A stretch of 64,000 nt of DNA, from contig NZ_PDNV01000002.1 of the NCBI RefSeq assembly GCF_002849615.1, positions 62,001 to 126,000 of the forward strand, read 5' to 3'. Origin of the DNA: Pollutimonas nitritireducens (GTDB lineage: Bacteria; Pseudomonadota; Gammaproteobacteria; Burkholderiales; Burkholderiaceae_B). This document shows positions 10,249-20,618 of this stretch, piece after piece. Positions within the stretch are counted from its first letter, which is position 1; each line of letters begins with the position of its first letter. A program made the position numbers and the translations under genes. The notes beneath the pieces were generated by a model. That model saw only the letters and a program-made list of their open reading frames with translations, had not been told where the DNA came from and made no database searches.

Positions 10249-13200
10249 TTACAGTGTCCGCGCCACTTCTTTGATTTCGAAGATCTCGAGCTGGTCGCCG
10301 ACTTCGATATCGTTGTTGTTCTTCAGCGTGATACCACAATCGAAGCCGGACTTGACTTCCTTGACATCATCCTTGAAGCGACGCAATGATTCGAGCCAAC
10401 CTGTCCATTGCACTACGTGGTTGCGCAACAAGCGTACCTGCGAATCGCGGCGCACCACACCATCGGTGACCATGCAACCGGCGATGTTGCCAATGCGGGA
10501 GATGCTGTAGACCTCGCGAATTTCGACCATGCCGATGACTTCTTCCCGCTTCTCAGGGGCCAGCATGCCCGACATGGCATTGCGCACGTCGTCGATTGCA
10601 TCGTAAATGATGTTGTAGTAACGCAGGTCGATGCCGTTATTTTCGGCAAGCTTCTTGGCGCTTTGCTCGGCCCGCACGTTGAATCCGATAACAACGGCAC
10701 GCGAGGCGATCGCCAGATTGACGTCGCTCTCGGAAATGCCGCCGACCGCTGCGTGCACGACCTGCACACGCACTTCGTCGGTGGACAACTTGGTAAGCGA
10801 AGACACCAGCGCTTCCTGTGAACCCTGGACATCCGTCTTGACGATAAGCGCCAGCGTCTGCGTTCCTTCGCCCAGATTGTCGAACATCGACTCCAGCTTG
10901 GCAGCCTGCTGGCGTGCCAGCTTGACGTCGCGGAATTTGCCCTGGCGGAACAGCGCGATTTCACGGGCCTTGCGTTCGTCGACCATGGCGATGACTTCGT
11001 CGCCGGCGGCGGGCACTTCTGTAAGACCCTGCACTTCGACTGGAACCGACGGGCCGGCGGAATTCACCGGCTTGCCGTTCTCGTTCAGCATGGCGCGAAC
11101 ACGACCGAAACTTGCACCAGCCAGCACCGCGTCCCCGCGGTTCAACGTTCCGCTGAGCACAAGTATGGTTGCAACCGGGCCACGTCCTTTATCAAGACGA
11201 GCCTCGATGACGACACCCTTGGCAGGAGCATCCACTGGAGCGGTGAGCTCGAGTATTTCAGCTTGCAGCAAGACATTTTCAAGCAATGCGTCGATACCTT
11301 CGCCTGTCTTGGCCGAGACGCCAATGAACGGGACATCGCCGCCGTATTCTTCAGGAACGACCTGCTCGGCAACCAGTTCCTGCTTGACGCGTTCCGGGTT
11401 GCCATCGGGCTTGTCGATCTTGGTGATCGCCACGACCAGCGGTACACCTGCTGCCTTGGCATGGTGGATGGCCTCTTTGGTCTGCGGCATGACGCCGTCA
11501 TCGGCCGCCACGACCAGTATGACGATATCGGTGGCTTTCGCACCGCGGGCCCGCATGGCGGTAAACGCTTCGTGGCCCGGGGTATCGAGAAACGTCACCA
11601 TGCCGCGTTCGGTCTTGACGTTGTACGCACCAATATGCTGCGTTATTCCGCCGGCTTCACCCGTAGCCACCTTGGCGCGACGAATATAGTCGAGCAGCGA
11701 GGTCTTGCCGTGGTCGACGTGACCCATGACGGTAACCACCGGCGCACGTGGCAAGGCATCGACTTCTTCGGCCGCTTCAGTAAGTTCGAGGAAGGCTTCA
11801 GGATCGTCAAGCTTAGCGGCGATGGCAACGTGCCCGAGTTCCTCGACCACGATCATCGCTGTTTCCTGATCGAGGACCTGGTTGATGGTAACCATCTGGC
11901 CAAGCTTCATCAGGTGCTTGATGACTTCAGCGGCCTTGACGGACATTTTGTGTGCGAGATCGGCCACGGAAATGGTTTCGGGCACATGAACTTCGCGTGC
12001 AATGAACTCGATGGCTTGTGGTTCTTTGCGTTCGGGTTGCGCATTCCGGTTGCGGCCCCCACGGGAATTCCCGCCTTTGCCAGCCTTGCCACCCGCACGC
12101 CATCCGTCCCGGCTGGGACTTGCTGGCGGCGCGTCGGCCTTGGCGGCAGGCTTCTTGCGCCCGCTGTCGTCAGTCCATGATGTGGAGACTTCGGTGGCCT
12201 TGACCACTTTCTTCACGTCGGCGGTCTTGCCTTCTTTCTTGGCGCCTTTCACACCGGCCGGCTTGTGCAGAGTGCCGGATATGGTGCCTGCCTCGGGCTC
12301 GGGAGCTTTGAGTACCTTGCGTGGACGGCTGAGCATTTCGCGCAGCGCGGCAGCTTCAGCTTCCGATGCGCGACGGGCACGCTCGCGCCCTTCATCGACG
12401 ACCGGAGGCGCAGGAGGAACGCGCTTGAATGCAGTTTTACCTGGCCTGGCACCTGCTGGCGCGGCAGCCTTGGCAGTCGTAGCCTGCCCCGCTTCGGGCG
12501 TCGCTGTTTCGGCAACAGGCATATCGGTTGCGTCGCCTGTCTTGGAATCAGCGGTCTTGGTTACGACCGGGTCGACATCCTGTGCACTAGCGTGCTTGCC
12601 TACGGTCGCATCGACGTCGGCAGCATTGGCGTGCACTTCGGCCGGCGCCGCCGCAACATCATCGGAGACGGGTGCGGCGGATTGATCAGCCGCTTGCGCC
12701 GTGGCTGCCGTGGCAACCTGGGCGGATTTCTTGCCTGTTTGCTGTGCAGCTTGCGCGGCCTCGGTATCGGATGCTTTCGAGTCGACTGCTTTCGCATCGG
12801 CTGCTTTCGCATCGACTACTTTCGTATCGACGGCATCCACGGCTGCGGTCGGCTCGGAACCGGCGGGCACGCGGGCAGACACGGATTCGTCGATCTCGGC
12901 CTGGTCTTCGGACTGAGCTTGGGCTGCAGAGTCGGCCGCCGCATCGTCAGCGGCAACCTTCTGGGTATCGGGTACGCCGACCGGCGCGTCAGCTGACGGC
13001 GCCTCGATGGCGTCGGCTTGCGACGGCTCAAGAGAGAGCGGAAGATCTTCGTCCTTGACGACTTCCACACCGGCTTCAGACGGGTCGCGCTTGACGAACA
13101 CACGTTTCTTGCGCACTTCCACCTGGATTGTGCGCGAGCGGCCAGAACCATCAGCCTGCCGGATCTCGGAAGTCTGGCGACGAGTCAGGGTGATTTTCTT

Positions 13201-13377
13201 GCCCTCGGTTCCGCCGTGGGAGCGGCGCAACGACTCGAGAAGTTTCGCCTTATCCGCGTCTGTGACGGCATCGTCAACCGACTTGAGTTCAACACCTGCC
13301 GAACGCAGCTGATCCAGCAGTACGTTGGCGGGCATTTTCAGTTCAACCGCGAACTGGGCGACGGTGTTACTCAACAT
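10249..13377 (-). CDS. infB: Translation initiation factor IF-2
   Basis: GTPase that brings fMet-tRNA to the 30S P site; 1042 aa. An IF2 N-terminal module occupies about 1-55 ([24 protein letters not shown]). A long Ala/Asp/Lys-rich linker follows (about 90-440) including pentapeptide repeats encoded by 15-bp DNA repeats, then a second IF2_N module and the G domain with GHVDHGKT near residue 550, DTPGHEAF and TKID. Domain IV with the fMet-tRNA-binding region is at the C-terminus. The linker is longer than in E. coli, as is usual in this group. It follows nusA by 66 bp. Confidence 0.97.
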   Translation of the reverse strand: MLSNTVAQFAVELKMPANVLLDQLRSAGVELKSVDDAVTDADKAKLLESLRRSHGGTEGKKITLTRRQTSEIRQADGSGRSRTIQVEVRKKRVFVKRDPSEAGVEVVKDEDLPLSLEPSQADAIEAPSADAPVGVPDTQKVAADDAAADSAAQAQSEDQAEIDESVSARVPAGSEPTAAVDAVDTKVVDAKAADAKAVDSKASDTEAAQAAQQTGKKSAQVATAATAQAADQSAAPVSDDVAAAPAEVHANAADVDATVGKHASAQDVDPVVTKTADSKTGDATDMPVAETATPEAGQATTAKAAAPAGARPGKTAFKRVPPAPPVVDEGRERARRASEAEAAALREMLSRPRKVLKAPEPEAGTISGTLHKPAGVKGAKKEGKTADVKKVVKATEVSTSWTDDSGRKKPAAKADAPPASPSRDGWRAGGKAGKGGNSRGGRNRNAQPERKEPQAIEFIAREVHVPETISVADLAHKMSVKAAEVIKHLMKLGQMVTINQVLDQETAMIVVEELGHVAIAAKLDDPEAFLELTEAAEEVDALPRAPVVTVMGHVDHGKTSLLDYIRRAKVATGEAGGITQHIGAYNVKTERGMVTFLDTPGHEAFTAMRARGAKATDIVILVVAADDGVMPQTKEAIHHAKAAGVPLVVAITKIDKPDGNPERVKQELVAEQVVPEEYGGDVPFIGVSAKTGEGIDALLENVLLQAEILELTAPVDAPAKGVVIEARLDKGRGPVATILVLSGTLNRGDAVLAGASFGRVRAMLNENGKPVNSAGPSVPVEVQGLTEVPAAGDEVIAMVDERKAREIALFRQGKFRDVKLARQQAAKLESMFDNLGEGTQTLALIVKTDVQGSQEALVSSLTKLSTDEVRVQVVHAAVGGISESDVNLAIASRAVVIGFNVRAEQSAKKLAENNGIDLRYYNIIYDAIDDVRNAMSGMLAPEKREEVIGMVEIREVYSISRIGNIAGCMVTDGVVRRDSQVRLLRNHVVQWTGWLESLRRFKDDVKEVKSGFDCGITLKNNNDIEVGDQLEIFEIKEVARTL
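12769..12828. repeat. Four 15-bp in-frame tandem repeats in infB
   Basis: Units close to GRCTGCTTTCGCATC run head to tail four times and encode the pentapeptide pattern [VA]xD[AST]K/E on the minus strand, in the IF-2 linker. Units differ at one to four positions. Length changes would stay in frame. Confidence 0.85.
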
Positions 13378-13443
13378 TCGACTCTCTCTTGCTTACTACA
13401 ACTATTTTTCAATAAATACACCCTGACTCATTCAGCCTGGGTA

Positions 13444-14925
13444 TCAGGCTTCGTCGTCGAACCAGTGAGCGCGAGCACGCATAATCATCTGACTAGCGTC
13501 GTCCTCGGACAAACCGGTAATTTCCGACAGCTCATCGGTTGACAACTCAGCCAGATCATCGAGGGTGAGAACCTCTTTTTCAGCCAGCTTGGCAACCAGT
13601 TCCGGGGTAATCCCATGTACTTCCAACAGATTTTGCGCCGTCTGCACGCGTTCTTCCTGGGCAATTGCTTCGGTCAGAAGAGCGTTGCGGGCACGGGTAC
13701 GAAGTTCGTTGATGGTGTCTTCGTCGAACGCTTCGATTTCGAGCAATTCCTGCAAAGGCACGTAAGCGATTTCTTCGAGGCCGGTAAAACCTTCATCAAT
13801 AAGTATGTCGGCCACTTCTTCGTCGACATCGAGCCTGCTGGTGAATGTCTGGCGCAAGCCGCTGCGCTCTTCTTCCTGCCGGTTCTGGTTTTCTTCCGGC
13901 GTCATGATATTGATCTGCCAGCCGGTAAGCTCGGACGCCAGGCGTACGTTTTGACCGCGGGCACCGATAGCCTTGGGCAGGTTTTCGGCGTCGACCACGA
14001 CATCCATGGCATGTTTGTCTTCGTCGACGACGATCGACTCAACGTGTGCGGGCGCCAAGGCGCCGATAACGAATTCGGCCGGATCTTCCGCCCATAGTAC
14101 GATATCGACCTGTTCGCCGCCAAGTTCATTGCGCACCGCCGTAACACGCGAACCACGCATACCCACGCAGGTACCGATAGGATCGATGCGTTTGTCATAG
14201 GCAACGACTGCAATCTTGGCGCGTACACCGGCATCGCGGGCCGCCGCCTTGATCTCGAGCAGTCCCTGCTCGATCTCGGGCACTTCGTTCTCGAACAACT
14301 GCCGAATGAACTCAGGTGCAGTCCGTGAAAGGATGACCTGCTGACCACGAGCCGTGTGATCGACTTTCAATACCCATGAACGGATGCGGTCGCCTACCCT
14401 GATATTTTCCTTGGGGATCATCTCGGAGCGCGGCAGGCGCGCTTCGATCCTGCCCGTTTCGATAATGGCATCACCCTTGTCCATGCGCTTGACCGTGCCG
14501 GATATGATGTTTTCCCCGCGTTCGAGGAAGTCATTCAAAACCTGCTCGCGTTCGGCATCCCGGATTTTCTGCAAGATGGCCTGCTTGGCCGCCTGAGCGC
14601 CAATGCGTCCGAACTCGATGGGCTCGAGGGCATCTTCGATATAGTCGCCGACTTCGATACCGGGCACGATTTCCTGCGCCTCGGAATAAAGCTCTTGCTG
14701 ATCGGGCTCTTGCAGGCCTGCATCATCGGGCACCACGAGCCAGCGACGGAATCCCTCGTGCTCACCGGTAGCGCGATCGATGGACACACGGATGTCGGCG
14801 TCTTCCTTGAAGCGCTTTTTCATGGCAGACGCCAAAGCGTTTTCTAACGCTTCGAAGACGACTTCGCGCGCTACGTTTTTTTCACGCGCTAAGGCGTCGA
14901 CCAATAAAAGAATTTCGCGACTCAT
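13444..14925 (-). CDS. nusA: Transcription termination/antitermination protein NusA
   Basis: RNA polymerase-binding elongation factor, 493 aa. Order: NusA N-terminal domain (about 1-130), S1 domain ([18 protein letters not shown], about 135-200), KH1 and KH2 (including GACVGMRG-like [11 protein letters not shown] and [14 protein letters not shown]), then two acidic C-terminal repeats ending [10 protein letters not shown], as in gamma- and betaproteobacterial NusA. The ATG overlaps the rimP stop as ATGA. In E. coli NusA represses its own operon; the hairpin upstream of rimP here would be a possible target. Confidence 0.97.
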   Translation of the reverse strand: MSREILLLVDALAREKNVAREVVFEALENALASAMKKRFKEDADIRVSIDRATGEHEGFRRWLVVPDDAGLQEPDQQELYSEAQEIVPGIEVGDYIEDALEPIEFGRIGAQAAKQAILQKIRDAEREQVLNDFLERGENIISGTVKRMDKGDAIIETGRIEARLPRSEMIPKENIRVGDRIRSWVLKVDHTARGQQVILSRTAPEFIRQLFENEVPEIEQGLLEIKAAARDAGVRAKIAVVAYDKRIDPIGTCVGMRGSRVTAVRNELGGEQVDIVLWAEDPAEFVIGALAPAHVESIVVDEDKHAMDVVVDAENLPKAIGARGQNVRLASELTGWQINIMTPEENQNRQEEERSGLRQTFTSRLDVDEEVADILIDEGFTGLEEIAYVPLQELLEIEAFDEDTINELRTRARNALLTEAIAQEERVQTAQNLLEVHGITPELVAKLAEKEVLTLDDLAELSTDELSEITGLSEDDASQMIMRARAHWFDDEA

Positions 14926-15410
14926 CGCTTCTTACCCTTGAAATCAATAATGGGATCCAGCTTGGCTCGGTCGACGTCGTCGAAGGTGAAGCTCAAAACC
15001 TGGGCTTCACCGGACTTGGTTTCGAGCTCGAGACCGAATACAGGAGCAGAGGATGCTTCGGCTGTCGCATTTTCGGGAATGCGCAGCGTACCGGAATACG
15101 TCTTGCGGTTATCGACAGCCTCGCGCAACTTGATTTCGATACGCTCGTTGGCAAACCGGATGAAGTCGGCGGGCCGCTTCAAGGGACGGTCTATGCCGGG
15201 CGAACCGACTTCCAGGCGCTTGTACTCGACGTTCTCGACTTCGAAGACCCGGGACAACTGTTTTGAAACCTGTTCGCAGTCTTCGATTCGCACACCTTCA
15301 GGGCGATCGATCGTAACGCGCAAAAGCCCCAGGGGGGCGCGTTCCACATCGACAAGCTCGATATCCATACCGGCTAAAGCCTCTTGTGTCAAAACGAATA
15401 TATCTGCCAT
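14922..15410 (-). CDS. rimP: Ribosome maturation factor RimP
   Basis: 30S assembly factor of 162 aa, with the family core [31 protein letters not shown] and [14 protein letters not shown] 15410 ([12 protein letters not shown]) is preferred; the ten extra residues of the open frame run through a terminator-like hairpin. The Shine-Dalgarno is only TTGGA. First gene of the operon and coupled to nusA by a 4-bp overlap. Confidence 0.94.
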   Translation of the reverse strand: MADIFVLTQEALAGMDIELVDVERAPLGLLRVTIDRPEGVRIEDCEQVSKQLSRVFEVENVEYKRLEVGSPGIDRPLKRPADFIRFANERIEIKLREAVDNRKTYSGTLRIPENATAEASSAPVFGLELETKSGEAQVLSFTFDDVDRAKLDPIIDFKGKKR

Positions 15411-15417
15411 AAAATCC

Positions 15418-15447
15418 AAAAAAAAATGGGCTGTATGCACCAGCCCA
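15418..15447 (-). terminator. Terminator-like hairpin directly upstream of rimP (possible attenuator)
   Basis: On the minus strand TGGGCTG, a 7-base loop and CAGCCCA are followed by nine T, only 7 bases before the rimP ATG. It lies downstream of any promoter in the 15450-15660 leader, so it would cut off or attenuate the whole rimP-nusA-infB-rbfA-truB-typA operon. That it is regulatory is inference. Confidence 0.65.
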
Positions 15448-15453
15448 CTATTA

Positions 15454-15540
15454 TCACGCCATGGTGCGACTCAAGGGCCCAAGCCCGAACCAGCCCCTAA
15501 CGCATTCGAAATGTGCCGCCACATTGTCAGTGCCTGCCAT
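15454..15540 (-). CDS. Possible 28-codon leader ORF upstream of the rimP hairpin
   Basis: An ATG-started frame of 28 codons ends in TGA TAA TAG, three successive in-frame stops, 1 base before the hairpin stem that precedes rimP. No good Shine-Dalgarno is visible; an in-frame GTG three codons upstream is an alternative start. The peptide matches no family I know. Position suggests a leader peptide, but chance occurrence is quite possible. Confidence 0.2.
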   Translation of the reverse strand: MAGTDNVAAHFECVRGWFGLGPLSRTMA

Positions 15541-15656
15541 TGCCGGCACCCGGGCACCTGTGCTAACAAAGTGCCTATGCAATCAAAAACAATATAGCTG
15601 TAAAGCCCTATATTCTAACAGAGAATTGCAAAATTTCCTGCTATCACTAGAACTTA

Positions 15657-15696
15657 CAATAAAAAAGCAACACTCGGGCTGCCGCTGGCGGCCCGA
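15657..15696 (-). terminator. Rho-independent terminator of scpB-rluB
   Basis: On the minus strand a GC-rich stem CGGGCcGCC / GGCaGCCCG with an AGC loop is followed by AGTGTTGC and a run of six T. It lies 63 bp beyond the rluB stop. Confidence 0.7.
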
Positions 15697-15758
15697 ATGC
15701 CGGTATTGCAGGGCCCGCGCCGGAAACTGGCGCATAGCCGCCATTGATCCGTTGCCCT

Positions 15759-17966
15759 TCAGCGATCGCGTCCGCGCCCACCCAACTTGCCCAGATGGGA
15801 CTCATGCGCAGACGCTCCGCGCGGCTGCCAATCGTCTCCGCGCGAGGTCGCCGGCCCCTTTGAGCGGCCTGTCGTGGGTTTGCCATTTGCCGACCTGGAG
15901 CGGGCAGGCGCCGCGGGTCCGGAACCCGCAGCGGTCACATTCCGGGCTTCGCCCTTCGGTGCGCGAGGGGCGCCCTTCGAGCCCGCCCGCGCTCCTGGGC
16001 CGCGGCGACGGGCATCGCTTGCGACGCCAGCCTGGGCGCTACCCCCTTGCGCGGCCCTGGCTTCGGCACGTGGGCCGCGCGCAGGACTATTGCCTGTTTT
16101 CTTGCCTTTTCCGCCGCTCTTGGAACGACCGCCGCCCGCAGGGGCAGTCGGATGGCCGTTGGCCAACCCGCCAGCGAAACTGAGGCCGGTTCCGTAAGGA
16201 TCGGATGGATATGCCTGATTGCTGGTGCTGCGCTGCGGGCGCCCCCCAGACAACTTACCGCCACGGCTGACCTTGGCGCCGTTCATTCCATTGCGTTCCA
16301 TCGTGCCGTATCCGGGTGGCAACGCACTGTCATGCGAGGTAGGCTGGCGCTCGCCGCGCCCACCCGCTCCTGCGCGCCCTTCGGAATCGTCCTCGCGCAG
16401 CAGGCCAAGCTGCAGCATCAATGCCGTCACAATGGAAGCGTCAAGTTCTTCCCAGCGTCCGCGCCGCAAATTGCGAGGCAGGACCACCTCACCGAAGCGC
16501 GTGCGTATTAAACGGCTGACCGTAACGCCTGCCGCTTCGAACATTCGGCGAACCTCACGGTTGCGTCCTTCCTTCAGCGTGACCCGATACCAGCGATTGC
16601 TGCCTTCGCCGCCGAGATACTCGAGCATGCCGAACTGCGCTATGCCGTCTTCGAGCTGGATACCTTTAAGGAGGCTGGCTTGCTGCTCTTCGCCGAGCTC
16701 ACCCAGGACCCTAACCGCATACTCGCGCTCAGCACCATAGCGGGGGTGAGTGAGACGATTCGCCAAGTCACCTGATGTGGTAAGTATGAGCAAACCTTCA
16801 GTATTCAAATCCAGCCGGCCCACGGACAGCCACTTGCCTACACGCATCTTGGGCAAGCGCGCAAAGACAGTTGCGCGTCCCTCAGGATCATCGTGGCTGA
16901 CAATCTCTCCGGCAGGCTTGTGATACAGGATGACACGCGGCGGCTTCTGAGCATTGGGACGGGTGACGGGCTTGCCATTGACACGAACCTGGTCATTGGC
17001 GCCCACGCGCTGCCCGATATGGGCCGGCTCGCCATTCACGGATACACGACCGGCCACGATCAATTCCTCCATTTCGCGGCGCGAACCAACGCCGGCATCG
17101 GCCAGCACCTTGTGCAATTTGGGCATCAATGCATCGCTGCTGAGATACTTGCCCAGCCGTTGCGTCATTTTTGCTGCCGTGTCCAGATAAGACAAGGCGC
17201 GCTCCGCTTCCTTTTCGCTTTCCGCATTGCCGCCCTGCTTGCCGCCCCGAGCCGGGGACTTGCCTGCCGCAGGCGCATCAACGCCGACTTCGACCGCAGC
17301 AGCGATAGCGGCAGCTGATGGTTTGCCACGGCGTGGCGCGCGCCGCGCCGGTCTTGCCACAGCGTCAGGCGATGCATTCAAAGTTGCGTCCGTGGCAGCA
17401 ATTTGGGAGCTACGCTCGACCACATTTTGGGCAGCAGCGTCCTGGGCAGCGTCCTGGGCAGCGTCCAGCGCCACAGCCTTGCGGCGCGGTGCACGGGGAA
17501 CTGGGGCAGCAACGATCCCTGCGTCCTGAGCTTCAGATGATTTCTTGCTGCGCCGGGGCGCGCGCGCAACGGGAATAGCCTCGGGCGGAATAGCCTCGGA
17601 CGGAATAGCCTTGGGCTGAATAGCCCCGGGCTGGGCTGCCTCGACGGCGACGGCGGATCCGATCACTGCCTCGCTACCAACGGCCACGGCCACTTTGCTT
17701 CGACGCGGTGCACGCGGTTTCTTCACCTCGGGCGTCAATGCGGTCGCATCGCCCTGTGTCTTCATCGGCGCTGACTCTGACGGTGCGCCCGACTCATCCA
17801 CCTCAGGAGTAGCGCCCGGCGCGTCACCTCGGCGGCGGCGGAAAGGAGTCCTTAACTTACGGCCTCGCCCGCGCTGAGATGCCGTCTTGTCATCAGAGCC
17901 TGCGGCATCTGCAGCGGGGTTCCCGGCTTCGCCGGCCGGCGGACCAAATTCGTTGGTGTCAGTCAT
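15759..17966 (-). CDS. rluB: Ribosomal large-subunit pseudouridine synthase RluB-type, with long disordered tails
   Basis: RsuA/RluB/E/F-family enzyme, most like RluB, which makes pseudouridine 2605 in 23S rRNA. 735 aa against about 290 for E. coli. The folded part is an S4 RNA-binding domain near 280-330 ([20 protein letters not shown]) and the catalytic domain with [14 protein letters not shown] near 380-393, whose Asp is the catalytic residue. The first 270 residues are Ala/Pro-rich with repeated RAPRR basic motifs and 15-bp and 12-bp repeats; the last 200 are Gly/Arg/Ala-rich. Such basic tails occur in relatives of this group and may bind RNA. It overlaps scpB by 8 bp. Confidence 0.9.
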   Translation of the reverse strand: MTDTNEFGPPAGEAGNPAADAAGSDDKTASQRGRGRKLRTPFRRRRGDAPGATPEVDESGAPSESAPMKTQGDATALTPEVKKPRAPRRSKVAVAVGSEAVIGSAVAVEAAQPGAIQPKAIPSEAIPPEAIPVARAPRRSKKSSEAQDAGIVAAPVPRAPRRKAVALDAAQDAAQDAAAQNVVERSSQIAATDATLNASPDAVARPARRAPRRGKPSAAAIAAAVEVGVDAPAAGKSPARGGKQGGNAESEKEAERALSYLDTAAKMTQRLGKYLSSDALMPKLHKVLADAGVGSRREMEELIVAGRVSVNGEPAHIGQRVGANDQVRVNGKPVTRPNAQKPPRVILYHKPAGEIVSHDDPEGRATVFARLPKMRVGKWLSVGRLDLNTEGLLILTTSGDLANRLTHPRYGAEREYAVRVLGELGEEQQASLLKGIQLEDGIAQFGMLEYLGGEGSNRWYRVTLKEGRNREVRRMFEAAGVTVSRLIRTRFGEVVLPRNLRRGRWEELDASIVTALMLQLGLLREDDSEGRAGAGGRGERQPTSHDSALPPGYGTMERNGMNGAKVSRGGKLSGGRPQRSTSNQAYPSDPYGTGLSFAGGLANGHPTAPAGGGRSKSGGKGKKTGNSPARGPRAEARAAQGGSAQAGVASDARRRGPGARAGSKGAPRAPKGEARNVTAAGSGPAAPARSRSANGKPTTGRSKGPATSRGDDWQPRGASAHESHLGKLGGRGRDR
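17434..17466. repeat. 12-bp tandem repeat in rluB N-terminal tail
   Basis: GCAGCGTCCTGG occurs in near three head-to-tail copies (two full and one partial), encoding [11 protein letters not shown] on the minus strand. Confidence 0.85.
17572..17631. repeat. Four 15-bp in-frame tandem repeats in rluB N-terminal tail
   Basis: Units close to GGAATAGCCTCGGGC run four times, encoding the pentapeptide pattern xxAIP on the minus strand ([18 protein letters not shown] region). Confidence 0.85.
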
Positions 17967-18654
17967 TTTCTTTTAGGTACTCCATATGTATTTGTTCGTC
18001 TGACGCCGCTACGCTGTCGCCAGGGTTATTCATTAATTCAGTTACTGCGTGATTTTCTACTGTGCTGTCGGAAAGCAATGGCGCAAGCAGCGTATCAGGC
18101 ACGACTTCGAGATCCAGTCCCGCCAGCGCCGCGACGGCGTCCTGCGATTCAAGTTCCGGAAGTTCGTCGAGCGCTCTCAATCCCAGGTCATCGAGAAACA
18201 GGCGTGTGGTGCCCAGCAAGGCTGGGCGCCCCGGCGCATCACGATGACCGAGCACCTCGATCCAGCCGCGGTCTTCAAGTGTGCGCACAATTTGCGAAGA
18301 GACTGTCACGCCGCGTATGTCTTCGATATCGCCCCGTGTTACCGGTTGGCGCCACGCAATGATCGCAAGGGTTTCCAGCACCGCACGGGAATATCTGGGC
18401 GGTTTTTCCGGGTTCAGACGGACAAGATAACGTTGCATTTCGGGACGGCTTTGAAACCGCCAACCGCTGGCCACATTCACTAACTCCAGGCCTCTTTCTT
18501 TCCAGTCTTGCTGCAAAAGCGCCAGGTAGCGACGCAAGTCGTCGTTAGAAAAGTCTTCGGCGGCAAACAGTTTACGCAATTCTGCCAAAGGCATAGGTTG
18601 ATCCGCGCATAAAAGTGCTGTTTCCACCACACGGATTATTTCATTATCAGTCAT
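17959..18654 (-). CDS. scpB: SMC-Scp complex subunit ScpB
   Basis: Chromosome segregation/condensation protein, 231 aa from the ATG at 18654 (a TTG just before it would add one residue). Two winged-helix regions are visible, the second with [29 protein letters not shown], the ScpB signature. It works with ScpA and SMC; scpA is not next to it in this window. The C-terminal 40 residues are a variable acidic tail. It overlaps rluB by 8 bp and diverges from tRNA-fMet. Confidence 0.93.
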   Translation of the reverse strand: MTDNEIIRVVETALLCADQPMPLAELRKLFAAEDFSNDDLRRYLALLQQDWKERGLELVNVASGWRFQSRPEMQRYLVRLNPEKPPRYSRAVLETLAIIAWRQPVTRGDIEDIRGVTVSSQIVRTLEDRGWIEVLGHRDAPGRPALLGTTRLFLDDLGLRALDELPELESQDAVAALAGLDLEVVPDTLLAPLLSDSTVENHAVTELMNNPGDSVAASDEQIHMEYLKEND

Positions 18655-18680
18655 CAATTACAGGATATCCGCCTACTCGC

Positions 18681-18709
18681 TTGCATTAAATCAATGTATG
18701 GGGTACTAT
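18681..18709 (+). promoter_or_regulatory. Sigma70 promoter of tRNA-fMet
   Basis: TTGCAT, a 17-bp spacer and TACTAT, with the -10 ending 12 bases before the mature tRNA 5' end. A strong, well-spaced stable-RNA promoter. Confidence 0.75.
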
Positions 18710-18721
18710 TCTTTTTCCAGA

Positions 18722-18798
18722 CGCGGGGTGGAGCAGTCTGGCAGCTCGTCGGGCTCATAACCCGAAGGTCACAGGTTCAAATCCTGTCCCCGCAACCA
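18722..18798 (+). tRNA. Initiator tRNA-fMet (CAT)
   Basis: 77-nt cloverleaf with encoded CCA. The acceptor stem has the C1:A72 mismatch and the anticodon stem has three consecutive G:C pairs (GGG/CCC) around CTCATAA, both diagnostic of the initiator. T arm ACAGGTTCAAATCCTGT is standard. Followed within 10 bases by a strong terminator. Confidence 0.97.
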
Positions 18799-18807
18799 GC
18801 TTCCCAG

Positions 18808-18842
18808 AAGGGCCAATCGTCAAATGCGATTGGCCCTTTTTT
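18808..18842 (+). terminator. Rho-independent terminator of tRNA-fMet
   Basis: AAGGGCCAATCG, a 7-base loop and CGATTGGCCCTT run into six T. A perfect 12-bp stem. Confidence 0.93.
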
Positions 18843-19424
18843 GTTGCCAAGCGCAATATCAATGCGTACGTTCTGGCGCACTGATCGACGACTGCGTAAA
18901 TCACGTCAGCGGCGTACCCACAATTCCCCGTGCTCAGGACGGCAAGAATAGGCACCGTTCTACGCCCGTGACGCGTACCGGTTTCGAGTTGATCTGTTTT
19001 ATACGGAATAGTAGCCATCGTTCCTATTTCAGTGCATAGCGCTAGAGCCGGACCGGCCATGCTCAAGGCGCGAACATGGCGCAGGACCCCTGTTGGGTGA
19101 CGGCGCGGGCTACTGTGAAATATTGTGGGTCAAGCGCTTTCAATGCATGAAAGGAAATTCGCCAATGACTAGGCGACATCCTGACGTACGTACAGGCGCC
19201 TGCTTAAAAATTATTCAATTTATATTGCGGTGGCCGGAGAACGAATCATCGCGGACCAAAGCCAGCAGGAACCAGTCTGTTTGCGCCTAATTTGATTAAA
19301 AACCGCAGAAGACAGTGGAAAGCGGAGTTGATGATCAACGCGCCCCAACCTGTGGCATAACAGCGCCATTACACCACCAGGCTGAAGACAATGCAATACC
19401 TGGCTGTACAAAGTTGTCACCAGG
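18843..19424. other. 582-bp stretch with no convincing gene
   Basis: Short frames exist on both strands (for example plus 19093-19290 and minus 19018 reading back towards the tRNA) but none resembles a known family or has both good start signals and sensible composition. The centre (19200-19230) is AT-rich compared with its surroundings. No integrase, direct repeat of the tRNA 3' end or insertion-sequence end was found, although tRNA genes are frequent integration sites. Confidence 0.5.
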
Positions 19425-20522
19425 CTACATCGACTCACGGTTTCCACCCGGCAACAGTTGAGTCAGCCTGCACTCGAGCTCCATCGGGTTCGCACTACGG
19501 AAGATCAGCACCAGCACCGAGGTCCCCCCTTCTGGAAGCTCCTCGTGCCCGTCCTGTGCCACAGCCTGGGGCCCATCGCTCGATGCCGCCATGCCCTCGA
19601 AGGCAACCAAGGGATATAGCTGCCTGTGTACACCATGAAACGCACTGGCTTTATCGTCGCCGCGGAACCAGATGACACCTTTCATCCGTAGCAAGTCGAT
19701 GTGGTCGTCTTCGAAAAGCGCGCTCATGGCCTTCAGGAATGCTGGCCGCTCGATCGGACTGTGCCATGACATGGTCAACGCGCGCACATCGCCGTGGGCT
19801 GGTGCCGGAGGTGGCATCCCGCCAACCAGCCAAGATCCCGACGAGGACCCCATACGGAAAACCGTCCGGGCGACGTTTGTACGTAGCGAGCTCTCCCGCA
19901 ACAATTGCTGTAGTCCCGGCACATCCTGGGCCAGAAATTGCCGAGCATCGGGATTAAGGTCACGCAGCGACTGCTGCAGTTCGGCGAGCTGGCGGGGAGA
20001 TGCGAGGTCGGTCTTGCTGACCACCAGGACATCGGCGAGCACGGCTTGCTTGACGGCCACCGGCTCGTTCTCGAGCTGCCGAAGTCCGAAAACCGCGTCG
20101 GAAACCGAGATGCAGCCGTCGTACCGGTAGCGGTCGCTGAGAAAACGTTCATACTTGAGCGTGTAACTGATGGCCGCCGGATCGGCAATCCCGGTGGTCT
20201 CGATGATTATCCGGGAAAAAACCGGTATCTTCCTGTGCAGGGCCGCCAAGAACAACTCGCGCAGGGTATCCACAAGCTGGCCGCGCACTGTACAACAAAG
20301 GCAGCCCGACTCCAGCAGCACGACGCTGTCCTTTACATGACGGACCATGGTATGTTCGAGCCCGATGGCACCCAGTTCATTGACGAGTACAACGATGCGC
20401 GCAGCGCTATCCGTACTGGAATTTTCGTCCGGCGGCGAATTCAGCAGGCGATTAAGCAAGGTGGTCTTGCCGCTGCCCAGGAAGCCGCTCACGATGGTCA
20501 CAGGTATCTTGCCGGCTGTCAT
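19425..20522 (-). CDS. CobW/COG0523 family metal-chaperone GTPase
   Basis: G3E-family GTPase of 365 aa. Walker A GFLGSGKT at 13-20, the metal-binding CLCC motif at 74-77, SKTD for guanine recognition and a C-terminal CobW_C domain (MKGVIWFRGDDKASAFHGV). Members insert or traffic Zn, Co or Fe; which metal applies here is not shown. The family also includes Zur-regulated zinc chaperones, but no Zur-like palindrome was seen in the 96 bp to the divergent neighbour. A stretch near 110-125 carries SYTLKYERFLSDRYRYDG, usual for the CobW group. Confidence 0.88.
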   Translation of the reverse strand: MTAGKIPVTIVSGFLGSGKTTLLNRLLNSPPDENSSTDSAARIVVLVNELGAIGLEHTMVRHVKDSVVLLESGCLCCTVRGQLVDTLRELFLAALHRKIPVFSRIIIETTGIADPAAISYTLKYERFLSDRYRYDGCISVSDAVFGLRQLENEPVAVKQAVLADVLVVSKTDLASPRQLAELQQSLRDLNPDARQFLAQDVPGLQQLLRESSLRTNVARTVFRMGSSSGSWLVGGMPPPAPAHGDVRALTMSWHSPIERPAFLKAMSALFEDDHIDLLRMKGVIWFRGDDKASAFHGVHRQLYPLVAFEGMAASSDGPQAVAQDGHEELPEGGTSVLVLIFRSANPMELECRLTQLLPGGNRESM

Positions 20523-20618
20523 GCTGCTTGCGTCGCCCCACTACAATAGCAATGCAGACAAACCACAAAGCGGCTTGCCCTTGGCCCTCTGTTCACTGAA
20601 TTCAATAAAGTCATTGCC

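Noticed and set aside
18755-19066. 103-codon minus-strand frame ending in an AGTGFEPVTFGL-like peptide
   Set aside because: It runs antisense through tRNA-fMet; this peptide is the well-known false product of tRNA antisense reading.
18722-19424. Integrated element at tRNA-fMet
   Set aside because: No integrase, no repeat of the tRNA 3' end and no mobile-element gene in the window.
20523-20618. Zur-type operator between the CobW GTPase and the FemAB-like gene
   Set aside because: Looked for because some CobW proteins are zinc-regulated; no matching palindrome is present.
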